A stretch of DNA of 64,000 bases, from assembly GCA_964569025.1 (NCBI GenBank), contig CAZMSQ010000012.1:1-64000 (forward strand), read 5' to 3'. The notes beneath the pieces were generated by a model. It was not told the DNA's origin and ran no database searches. It saw nothing but the letters and a program-made list of their open reading frames with translations. The DNA comes from CAZMSQ01 sp964569025. GTDB lineage: Bacteria > Bacteroidota > Bacteroidia > Chitinophagales > Saprospiraceae. Positions 41,583 to 50,800 of this stretch are shown piece by piece. How positions within the stretch are numbered: the stretch's first letter is position 1; each line of letters starts with the position of its first letter. The translations under genes were made by a program, and so were the position numbers.

Positions 41583-42827
41583 ATGATTGTTATTGAACAC
41601 ATCGGGACTCTGGCAGGAGTCCGTCAACAAAAAGGTGGCGCACCACTTCGGGGAAATGATTTGAGAGACCTCCCGGTATTGAATGATGCCTGGCTCGCAA
41701 TCAAAAATGGTCGAATCCACAGTTTCGGTTCGATGCAGATGCCTTTTGGCGAAGACGCATTGAAACATGATGCGAAGGGCGGATTTGTTATCCCTGCATG
41801 GGTAGACAGCCATACCCATATTGTTTTCGCGGCATCCCGCGAGCAGGAATTTGTTGACCGCATCAACGGGATGAGTTATCAGGAAATCGCTGCCCGTGGC
41901 GGTGGTATTCTCAACTCTGCAGCCCGATTGCGGAGTTGTTCAGAAGATGAGTTGTTTCTCAGCGCAACAGAGCGTTTGCTCGAATTAGTTTCTCTCGGAA
42001 CCGGGGCAATTGAAATAAAAAGCGGGTATGGGCTGAGTGCAGAAAGCGAACTGAAAATGCTTCGGGTCATCAAAAAGCTGTCTGCGGTATCACCCATTCC
42101 TGTGCGGTCTACTTTTCTGGGCGCACATGCGCTGCCTGCTGAATTCCGGGATAATCGCCGAGCATATGTAGATATGCTCGTTTTCGAGTTGCTTCCGCAG
42201 ATAGCCTCAGAACAGTTGGCAGATTACATTGACGTATTTTGCGAATCTGGCTTTTTCACTGTTGATGAAACAATCAGATTGATTGAAGAGGGTGCCAAAC
42301 GAGGGCTGAAAGCCAAGATTCACACCAATCAGTTCAATATGCTGGGGGGCATTGAGGCTGCTGTAAGCCGTGGCGCTTTGTCAGTGGACCACCTTGAAGT
42401 TCTCAATGATGGCGAAATTGAAACCCTTGCCATGGGAAACACCATTGCCACCCTGCTGCCCACAGCCCCGTTTTTTCTCAGAGACCCCTATCAGCCGGCA
42501 CGCAAATTGCTCGATGCCGGGGTGGCCGTGGCATTGGCCAGCGACTATAATCCCGGTTCGTCACCATCCGGAAATATGAACTTTGTCTGCTCTCTTGCCT
42601 GTATCGCATTGAGGATGACTCCGGAAGAGGCCGTAAATGCTGCCACATGGAACGGGGCCTGCGCCCTTGAGCTTCAAGATGAGGTGGGAGCCATTGCGCC
42701 GGGTATGCGCGCCAATATTATCATCACTCGCCCCATGCCGGATATTGCCTATCTTCCATACGCCTTTGGAAGCAATCAGATCAGGGAGGTATGGATGAAT
42801 GGGCAGCCTTTCCGCGCCACTCTCTAG
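41583..42827 (+). CDS. hutI: imidazolonepropionase
   Basis: It hydrolyses imidazolone-5-propionate to N-formimino-glutamate in histidine breakdown. The 414-residue amidohydrolase has the metal ligands H77 and H79 in DSHTH, the substrate region EIKSGYGL, His in TFLGAHALP and KIHTNQF, and the catalytic Asp in LASDYNPGSSP. It starts 9 nt after the Trx-SPOR gene. No other hut gene (hutH, hutU, hutG) is in the window. Its stop codon overlaps that of the opposite gene through a shared CTAG. Confidence 0.95.
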   Translation: MIVIEHIGTLAGVRQQKGGAPLRGNDLRDLPVLNDAWLAIKNGRIHSFGSMQMPFGEDALKHDAKGGFVIPAWVDSHTHIVFAASREQEFVDRINGMSYQEIAARGGGILNSAARLRSCSEDELFLSATERLLELVSLGTGAIEIKSGYGLSAESELKMLRVIKKLSAVSPIPVRSTFLGAHALPAEFRDNRRAYVDMLVFELLPQIASEQLADYIDVFCESGFFTVDETIRLIEEGAKRGLKAKIHTNQFNMLGGIEAAVSRGALSVDHLEVLNDGEIETLAMGNTIATLLPTAPFFLRDPYQPARKLLDAGVAVALASDYNPGSSPSGNMNFVCSLACIALRMTPEEAVNAATWNGACALELQDEVGAIAPGMRANIIITRPMPDIAYLPYAFGSNQIREVWMNGQPFRATL

Positions 42828-45340
42828 CGAACCAATGTCAGTTCGCCGGACCGCTGCAAGGACATTCCCTCAACATCATAGCTCACCAGCCATGCGTACA
42901 CATCCATTGGCTGGGGGTTTCCGCTGAATGTGCCATCCCATTCTCCATCCGGATCATTGGTCTCAAAAACCAATTCACCCCATCTATTGAACACCTTGAG
43001 GTTGTAATTTGTGACATCTGGACAAATAACAACCGGTGCGAACGCGTCATTTGTCTGGTCTCCGTTCGGGCTGAATACGTCAGGCAGGTTGACGCAGAAG
43101 AATCCTTCCGGTACGCACTTCTGCTTGACAGAAAAGTCGGCCTGAGAGAGTGACAACGTTTCTGAACTTTCCCCACAAAAATTCTGTGTGCTGACAGTGT
43201 AATCTCCCGGCTGGTCGACAAGAATGGTGTCGGCAGTTTCACCGGTATTCCAGGTGACAGGAAGTCCGTCTGATGCGGCGATGAGAATGTAGACACCTTG
43301 CTGGCAGAAGGAGTCGCGGGGAAAAATTGCAATTTCCGGCAAAACCACCGGAATATCGATGCTTGCCTGCCCCGTACCGCACAGGTTGGAGGCCAACACA
43401 GAATAGGTGCCGGGCGAAGTAATGGTCAGGTCTTGACCCGGACTGCCATCATTCCATTCGAGGTCAAGGGTATTTAACGCATTGGCCACCAACAGGGCAT
43501 TGCCGTTTTCACAGAGGTTGCCGGAGACCAGGATTTCCACAGAGGGGAAAGTCTCCTCAACGGTGACAGCGGCAGAGCCGCTGCCACATTTGTTGGTGGC
43601 AGTAACGCTGTATTGACCTGGTTGGTCGACTTCAATCAGTGGTGTATTTTCTCCATTGCTCCACGCCCATGAAGTGGCAGCTGCTTGTCCCAGGAGGGTG
43701 GTGGTTCCCGTGAGGCACAGAGAGTCAATAACGAGAATAGAAGGCTGTGGGGGTCCGATGGTGGCGATAAATCCAGTGTCACAGAGTTGATAGCAGAATT
43801 CGTCGAAAATGGTGACTGTTACCGTAAATAAGCCCTCTTCCATAACAGTAATCGTGGGTGTCGTCTCGCCGGTGCTCCATTCATAGAAGACAGAATCAAC
43901 TGGCACAGTGGCATCAAAGGTGTGCAAAATCATTGAGTCTTCGCAAAATGGCTCAGGAGAGACCAATGAGAGGGTCAACAGGTCAAAGCCGTTGTAGGTC
44001 AGTGAAGTGTCTAAAAGTTCTTGCTCAGCAAGCAATTCTTCACGGTTTAGCTGAAGGGTGTCGGAAACGAGGAGGGAATCCAACGACTGTGGAGTCAGGG
44101 TAAGAATCTCATTACACAGGGTTTGTCCCTGAGCATCCATTTTGACCAGATAGGGGAGCGACTGATTGTCATTGGTCCACGATTCAATTTGGGCATAGCC
44201 GCCAATGGCCGGGTTTTGCATGAGGGGATAGTCAAACGCTCCCGGGGCTCCTTCAGGGTTTTCCTTATGGAGGGAAGTCCAGCTCACGATGGTATCAGGG
44301 CTGAGGGCAGCTGCGAATCCGCGCAGACGGGTGCCGCGATACACGCCACCGGCAATCAGTTGAGCACCCTCGTCAATGAGGCTGGTGATTACTACTGAAG
44401 TGTCTGACTCCAACGCCGTGGCAGAAATGGCTTCGCCAGATGGTCCGACTCTGAGAATCAGCCCGCGGGCCGAACTGCCGGGCTGACGAAGCGAGCCTCC
44501 AACCACATAGCCGTTTGTATCCGATACGGCCACACACAGACCCTGAAGCTGCAGATTGACAAGGGGGTCATCGATGGCATAGTCGCGGCTCCACTGAGGG
44601 GAGCCGTCAGGGCCCATTTTCAAAAGAAAGACCCGCTCCGGTTGGTTGGCAATATCAATGGCCCGAATACTGCCACATGCAATCAGACCGCTGTCAGGGG
44701 TTATTTGGATGTCATGCAGGATGAGTGAGCCTAGATTGGTGTTTTCATTGTTGAACCGATACCCCCATTGTTGATTCCCGTCGGTGTCAAGGCTGCCTAC
44801 ATAAATCTCTGTAGAAAATCCAAGCTCCGGAGAGATATTGGCAGCATGGTAAATGCTGGTGGTGCTGTCTTTGCGGACCAGAGATGGAAATGACTGGTCG
44901 ACATTTGAATTGGCATACGCCCGACTCCAGACGACATCCCCGGATGGTGTGCACTTGATGATGGTTTCTGTCAGCGAGTCTGGCGTTCCGGTAATTGAGG
45001 CAAAAGCAATGTAAAATGTATCATCTTGGGCAACGAGGATATCTCCCGCCCCGTACTTACCTGGCCCCTGGGGGTAGTCGCGGCTCCAGACAAACTCTCC
45101 TTTGCTATCAAAGCGGGTGACGTTGATGCTCGGCGGTTCGGGGGTGGCAGCACTGATGGCAGTGACAGAGAGGACAAGGTAGTCTCCGTTGGTAGTTACT
45201 GCCATATTCTGAAGTGCAAATGACCTCCCGTCATTGACCCGGTAGAGGCGCTCGAACCGGTCCTGAGCGGAAGATGGCAGGCTCATTGCAATCAGGAGGG
45301 TTGATAAGACGAGAAATCGATAATATGAGAGTGTACTCAT
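42824..45340 (-). CDS. secreted protein with T9SS type B sorting domain
   Basis: An 838-residue exported protein. A signal peptide (1-25, ending PSSAQ) is followed by a long beta-propeller-like section (about 30-440) of repeated strands such as GDYLVLSVTAIS, GLIACGSIRAID and GYVVGGSLRQPG. Several PKD-like Ig domains come next (about 470-740; for example SWAWSNGENTPLIEVDQPGQYSVTATN). The C-terminus is a gliding-motility CHU_C/type B T9SS domain (about 750-838; NLPDVFSPNGDQTNDAF, FNRWGELVFETND, GTFSGNPQPMDVYAWLV). Proteins of this kind are secreted and attached to the surface or released. The function of the propeller is unknown. Confidence 0.88.
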   Translation of the reverse strand: MSTLSYYRFLVLSTLLIAMSLPSSAQDRFERLYRVNDGRSFALQNMAVTTNGDYLVLSVTAISAATPEPPSINVTRFDSKGEFVWSRDYPQGPGKYGAGDILVAQDDTFYIAFASITGTPDSLTETIIKCTPSGDVVWSRAYANSNVDQSFPSLVRKDSTTSIYHAANISPELGFSTEIYVGSLDTDGNQQWGYRFNNENTNLGSLILHDIQITPDSGLIACGSIRAIDIANQPERVFLLKMGPDGSPQWSRDYAIDDPLVNLQLQGLCVAVSDTNGYVVGGSLRQPGSSARGLILRVGPSGEAISATALESDTSVVITSLIDEGAQLIAGGVYRGTRLRGFAAALSPDTIVSWTSLHKENPEGAPGAFDYPLMQNPAIGGYAQIESWTNDNQSLPYLVKMDAQGQTLCNEILTLTPQSLDSLLVSDTLQLNREELLAEQELLDTSLTYNGFDLLTLSLVSPEPFCEDSMILHTFDATVPVDSVFYEWSTGETTPTITVMEEGLFTVTVTIFDEFCYQLCDTGFIATIGPPQPSILVIDSLCLTGTTTLLGQAAATSWAWSNGENTPLIEVDQPGQYSVTATNKCGSGSAAVTVEETFPSVEILVSGNLCENGNALLVANALNTLDLEWNDGSPGQDLTITSPGTYSVLASNLCGTGQASIDIPVVLPEIAIFPRDSFCQQGVYILIAASDGLPVTWNTGETADTILVDQPGDYTVSTQNFCGESSETLSLSQADFSVKQKCVPEGFFCVNLPDVFSPNGDQTNDAFAPVVICPDVTNYNLKVFNRWGELVFETNDPDGEWDGTFSGNPQPMDVYAWLVSYDVEGMSLQRSGELTLVR

Positions 45341-45552
45341 GATGGAAAATTGGTAACGTTCTGTGAAACAAGTCAGAACCCTGGTTCGGGGGAGCCTAAA
45401 AGGTCCTGAAACCAGGTTGCCCCTGTGGTGTGTTGTGGGGCTTCTGTCAAATGGTCAAAATAACAGAATTGCTGGTAAAAAAACGAAGATTCAGGTCAGG
45501 TCTTTCGTGGTTTTCGAAAACTTTCTCCCAACAGCATCCCTGCCTGATTGGT

Positions 45553-45560
45553 TACCTTTG
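45553..45560 (+). promoter_or_regulatory. -7 promoter box of moeA-moaC
   Basis: TACCTTTG, an exact TAnnTTTG match, 15 nt before the moeA ATG. No TTG at the right -33 spacing. Confidence 0.45.
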
Positions 45561-45575
45561 TAAAAACGACACTGG

Positions 45576-46796
45576 ATGAAGACTGTTCAGGAGGCAGAAG
45601 AGATTGTGCTCACCCATTGCAGGAAGTGGGGCGTGGAGCACGTTCCCTTCTCGAAGGCTGTGGGTCGGGTGTTGAGAGAGCCACTCTGTGCAGACCGTGA
45701 TTTTCCGCCTTTCGACCGGGTGGCCATGGATGGCATTGCCATGAGATTTGAGGCTTGGCGTCAAGGTGTGCATAAGTTCCGGATAGAAGGGATTCAGCCG
45801 GCAGGGGCAGTGCCTTGCCGACTGCAAAGTACTGATGGATGCATCGAGATAATGACCGGTGCTGTATTGCCGGAGGGGGCAGATACGGTCATTCCATACG
45901 AGCAGATTGAACTTGCCGGGGGGTATGCCAGGGTGCGGGATGTAGAGGTCAGGCAAGGGCAGAATGTCCACAGGCAAGGGTTGGACCGAAAGAAAGGAGA
46001 AATCATTGTGGAAGCTGGTCGCTCAATGACAGCAACTGAGATCGGCATTGCAGCGACCGTGGGCAAGGTCTACCTCGTTGTGTCGTCACTGCCTCGCACA
46101 GCGGTCATCGCAACCGGCGATGAGTTGGTGTACGTTGGTGAGGAGCCGCTTCCGCATCAGATCCGAATGTCGAATATACACCAGATCGCTGCTCTGCTCA
46201 CAGGTCTTTGCGTGCAACCTGAATTGGTGCATCTTGCAGACAATCGGGAAGCGCTTGCCATGAAATTGGAGCGTTGTTTGGCCGACAACGAGGTGTGCAT
46301 TCTGAGCGGGGGTGTATCGAGGGGAAAATTTGACTTTGTGCCCGATGTGATGGCGCAATGTGGGGTGACATGGCTGTGTGACAAGGTCAAGCAGCGCCCC
46401 GGCAAGCCGTTTTGGTTTGGAACCGCTCCCGGCGGGAAAACAATTTTCGCCCTACCGGGCAATCCGGTCTCTACCTTCGCGTGTATGCACAGATATGTGT
46501 TGCCCTGGTACAGGAAGACCCTCGGGCTTGAGCCTCTCCCACAGGAGTTTGCTCGTCTGGCAAGCCCATTCTCCACCAATTCTCTCCTGACTTTTTTTCT
46601 GCAAGTAGCGCTCCAAAATGCCGAAGGTGAGCTTCTCGCGGTGCCGGTCCAGGGGAAAGGATCAGGTGATCTCGCCAATCTTGCTGATGCAGATGCCTTT
46701 ATAGAATTACCGGGTAACCGCACGGAATATGGGCGAGGTGAGTTATTCAGAGTTTTTCGGTTTCGCCACCATGGCGGCAGACATTCGGAAGAGTGA
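45576..46796 (+). CDS. moeA: molybdopterin molybdenumtransferase
   Basis: MoeA inserts molybdate into adenylylated molybdopterin. The 406 residues include the N-terminal FDRVAMDGIAMR motif, EIMTGAVLPEGADTVIPYE, the central ATGDELV, SGGVSRGKFDFV, and the C-terminal PGKPFWFGT and FALPGNPVSTF. It lies 27 nt upstream of moaC. Other cofactor genes and any molybdoenzyme are outside the window. Confidence 0.95.
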   Translation: MKTVQEAEEIVLTHCRKWGVEHVPFSKAVGRVLREPLCADRDFPPFDRVAMDGIAMRFEAWRQGVHKFRIEGIQPAGAVPCRLQSTDGCIEIMTGAVLPEGADTVIPYEQIELAGGYARVRDVEVRQGQNVHRQGLDRKKGEIIVEAGRSMTATEIGIAATVGKVYLVVSSLPRTAVIATGDELVYVGEEPLPHQIRMSNIHQIAALLTGLCVQPELVHLADNREALAMKLERCLADNEVCILSGGVSRGKFDFVPDVMAQCGVTWLCDKVKQRPGKPFWFGTAPGGKTIFALPGNPVSTFACMHRYVLPWYRKTLGLEPLPQEFARLASPFSTNSLLTFFLQVALQNAEGELLAVPVQGKGSGDLANLADADAFIELPGNRTEYGRGELFRVFRFRHHGGRHSEE

Positions 46797-46823
46797 AACA
46801 GATGTGCTATAAAAAGAAATGCT

Positions 46824-47306
46824 ATGGATAATAAACTGACGCACCTAGATGAGCAAGGGAATCCCGCCATGGTTGATGTCGGGCAGAAATCTGCAAGTGG
46901 GAGAATGGCGCGCGCTGAAGCCATTGTGGAGGTAACCCAAGAGATTATGGCCCTCATGGAGGGTGGTGAGTTGCGGAGCAAGAAGGGGCCGGTGTTCCAG
47001 ACCGCCATCATCGCCGGGATTATGGCTGCAAAGCAGACAGGCAATCTGATTCCGCTTTGCCACCCAATCGGGCTGGATCGTTGTGATGTTCACATCGAGG
47101 TGATTGGAGAGGCCCGCATCAGGGTGCAGTGTACAGCAGCATTGACAGCTAAAACCGGCGTGGAGATGGAGGCACTCACCGGTGCAAGCATTGCTGCATT
47201 AACCATTTACGATATGTGCAAGGCTTTATCACACGACATCACCATCTCTTCCATCCGCTTAATGGAAAAACGCGGCGGTAAGCGCGATTTTCTGCGTGCC
47301 GAATAA
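46824..47306 (+). CDS. moaC: cyclic pyranopterin monophosphate synthase accessory protein
   Basis: MoaC converts the MoaA product to cyclic pyranopterin monophosphate, the first stable molybdopterin precursor. The 160-residue protein has MVDVGQKSASGRMARA, the active-site loop KKGPVFQTAIIAGIMAAKQT, IPLCHPIGLD, and the C-terminal TGVEMEALTGASIAALTIYDMCKAL with IRLMEKRGGKRD. It is co-transcribed with moeA. Confidence 0.96.
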   Translation: MDNKLTHLDEQGNPAMVDVGQKSASGRMARAEAIVEVTQEIMALMEGGELRSKKGPVFQTAIIAGIMAAKQTGNLIPLCHPIGLDRCDVHIEVIGEARIRVQCTAALTAKTGVEMEALTGASIAALTIYDMCKALSHDITISSIRLMEKRGGKRDFLRAE

Positions 47307-47336
47307 CCAGCCGTAGTGAAGAATGAAAGGTGGGAT

Positions 47337-47548
47337 AGATGTCGCTGCGCTGCAGCTTACGGAAGGGTTGTCAGCTGGTTCTAAGAAGATTTCGCCCCTA
47401 CAGGGCGAGAGGGAAGTGAAAAGTTAGAAGATGTTGCCGCATCTTTCGCAATGACAATGGTTTGGATAGATTGAAAAGGACGTGGCTACATCGTAGCCAT
47501 CTCTTCTTAGCTTTTGGCGTGAAGATTATTTTGAAGCTACATCGTAGC
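47337..47548. repeat. cluster of REP-like palindromic units
   Basis: At least three related units lie here. Unit 1 (from 47337, plus) is AGATGTCGCTGCGCTGCAGC. Unit 2 (47484-47498) is centred on GGCTACGATGTAGCC in the minus strand, and unit 3 (47536-47548) on GCTACGATGTAGC in the minus strand. A shorter AGATGTTGCCGCATCT at about 47428 may be a fourth, degenerate unit. Unit 1 differs from units 2 and 3 by a paired change (GCTAC/GTAGC to GCTGC/GCAGC) that keeps the stem. Most of the 500-bp gap between moaC and the adhesin gene is made of this. Confidence 0.6.
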
Positions 47549-47723
47549 GACATCTTCAAGCCTTGTGTGTGAGGGTAATGCAAGGTCGATTTGGGTTGGT
47601 TTATCATTGGCCAATGGAGATTGAATACGGCCTGAACGGGCAATAATCGATTGCAGGAGCCGTTTTGTAGGCACTTCGTCGAAATAGGTAATCAGCGCGG
47701 CATAAAAGATGGTGCCGGTTGGT

Positions 47724-47731
47724 TATTTTTG
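47724..47731 (+). promoter_or_regulatory. -7 box before the adhesin gene
   Basis: TATTTTTG matches TAnnTTTG, 78 nt before the ATG at 47809. No convincing -33 box. Confidence 0.35.
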
Positions 47732-47808
47732 CTGTTCGCTTTTCAGAGCTGTAATTTGACCATCCAACCGGGTCTGATGGACCCGGAGTACCCAAAGTGT
47801 TTCTCGAG

Positions 47809-50800
47809 ATGATGAGAGTCCTCACTATTCTGGCCGTTCTATTTATTGTGACCCCATTGATGGCCCAGCGCCCAACAGGGATCAAGATGATTCACCCCGC
47901 CGGTTCGCGTAACACCCTTCAGGCTTGTCCGCCCGGTCAGGGGAATGATGCCGGGACTGTCTCAGTTGGGGCATTTACCGGGCAAAGTAATGATACAACC
48001 CTCAACGAAATTTTTCTGTGCTTCGGTGATGAATTGCTCATCGATCACAATGGGGATCAGAATCTGAGCGGTGACCCAGACCCCACAACCCAGGCGGGAG
48101 TAGGGTATGCCTTTTTTTCCTGCCCACCAACGGTTACTGGTGAGGAATTGTCGCTGATTCTTAATGACCCATGCCTTCTTGATAATACCACGCCGCCACC
48201 TCCCGGTGGCATCTGGATCGCAACCGGAGGTACGACCAACGGGGATGTGCTGTTCCAAAATGATGGGTCTATTCAGAACTTTCTGTTTGGGGGAGACCCT
48301 GGAGAGGTCTGGTTTGCGCCAATTACCTATGATGCCCTTGATCCCACCGACAGCTCCGCAATCTTTGAAGCAGGAGGAGGGTGTGTCAATGTTCGGACCG
48401 ATGAGGCATTTTCTGTTGTCTACCTCAACCCCATTGACACCGTCTCGGTAGAGACGCCAGGATGCAGTGGAAATATCACGATTACAGGGGGGTTGCCAGA
48501 GTACCTCGGAAACAATGACTACACGGTCACTATGACAAGTGTGGCCAATCCGCTCGATTCTGCCCAGGTCAATATTGTCGGAGTGCCTGGTGCTCCGGAA
48601 CTGGCCCGGATTCGTTTTTCCGTGCCTCAGGCTGGTTTGTACGATGTGGTGATTGAAGATGGGAAAAGCTGCGGACTGACCATACAGGTGGATGTGCCTG
48701 ATTGTGCCTTTGTGACCTTTGATTTGGCAGAAGAGATTGCCGCTCCGGACAGCACTGTGTGTGTGCCGATTTATGTGAGCGATTTTTTGGACATCCGCTC
48801 CTTTCAGTTTTCCATACACTTCGATAACACCATCCTAGAATACATTGGGCCAGGGCAGCAAAATCCAACCATGACCGACGGCGGCTTATATCCCGTGAGT
48901 TTCGGCCCCGCGAATCCCAACGCAAACGGAGAACTGACTGTCAGCTGGTTCTACAATCTCTTTGATCCAAATGGTGTTACGCTGCCTGATAGCTCAGTGG
49001 CTTTTGAGATTTGCTTTACGGTCATCGGACCGTTGGGGAGCAGTTCGCCATTGACTTTCGAAAATCAACCGACCGGTATAGAAGTGAAGAACGCAGCAAA
49101 TGGGGATATCAACACCATTTTGCCTGATGGCCTTGTGCTGGTTGCCGAGATGCTGCAACTCTTTGTAGATGTAGACGCGGATTCAGTCAGCTGTGGGACG
49201 ATTGTCCCCAACCCTCCTCTGACCGATGGATCAATTACCATGACAGTATCTGGCGGGACAGCACCGTATACGGTAGCCTGGCAGGAAGACGGGGGTCCCG
49301 TGCAACCTCTTCTAGTGCTCAATGGGTCTGGCCAGTCCGTGACCATTGATAATCTGGGTGCGGGGACATACTATGTCACAGTCACGGATTCTCAAATGCC
49401 GCCGGAAGTGTTTACAGATACAATTACCCTGACCGCTCCGGTTCCTCTGGCAGTTGGCCCGAGTTCTACAGATCCACTATGTTCCGGAGACAGTACAGGG
49501 ACATTCTCCATTACGGTCAATGGGGGAATTTCGCCCTACAACTTTGCATGGAATAATGGGGATACCATTCAAAACATTGATTCTTTGGTTGCCGGTTTTT
49601 ACCAGGTCATTGTGACAGATCAAAATGGCTGCACGGCAACTGCCTCGGGCTCATTATTTGATCCCGCACCGATTGTGACGACCGTCTCTGAAGTCGATGC
49701 TACCTGTTCCGGCATTCTTGACGGCGGGGCATCTGTTTCGGCCACAGGCGGCACTGCTCCCGGCGGGACTTACGGGTATGCGTGGAGCACCACTCCAGTG
49801 GTGAGTCAGCCGGCGGTGACAGGTCTGAATGTAGGAATCTGGCGAGTAACGGTCACTGATGATAATGGATGCGAGGTGGTTGACTCAGCAGTTATTGGAG
49901 CAGCTACTATTCTGCTGGCCAATGCTGTTGTTGAAAATGTCAGTTGTTTCGGTCTCACCGACGGCTCAGTCTCCCTGAACCCTTCTGCAATTGGGGTTGA
50001 TAATGGCGGGTATACCTTCTCATGGCCTGGTGGCATAGGCGGGCCTGCTGACAATCAGGTCACAGGTTTAGCAGCAGGCCAGTATCACGTCACCATTCAG
50101 GATGCACTCGGATGCAATATCGACAGCATCTGGTCAGTCAACGAGCCTCCCTTGTTGGCCCTCGATACGGTCAGTCTGATTCAGGAAAGCTGTGCCGTTG
50201 GAAATGACGGGTCAATCGAAGTGGTTGCAACTGGTGGCACACTCGCTGCCGGCTCTTCCTATGTATATGTTTGGTCAGACGGACAAACCGGCCCTGTGGC
50301 CTCCAATTTGTCTGCTGGCGCCTATACGGTCTCAGTGACAGATGACAATGCCTGTGAGTCCACCTTGACAGTTGAGATTCTGGCGCCTTCGCCTCCGGTT
50401 ATTGCAGGATTTCAGATAACCGATGTTTCCTGTTTTGGCTTTTCGGATGGATCCATCACGGTGACAGTAACCCCCGGAGGAACACCCATCGCTTCAGTTG
50501 TGTGGTCTGACGGAGGCACAGGACTGACAAATTCAGGACTTGCTGCCGGCGGGTATGGGGTCACTGTGACAGACCAGTCCGGTTGTTCGGCAGGTGGTCT
50601 GGCCACTGTTGGCACGCCTGATCAGTTGGAAATTGTTGATACAACCTTTACGCTTCCAACCTGTGCCGGAGAATGCAATGGCAATATTGCGCTGCAGATG
50701 GGGGGAGGCACCTCGCCTTATACCTTTGAATGGGACAACGGACAGCAGACCAATCCGGCGTTTGCCTTATGTGCTGATATCTACGAAGTGACCATCACCG

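Noticed and set aside
47962..48819. 285-codon open frame on the minus strand
   Set aside because: It is antisense to the adhesin gene and arises from its repetitive composition.
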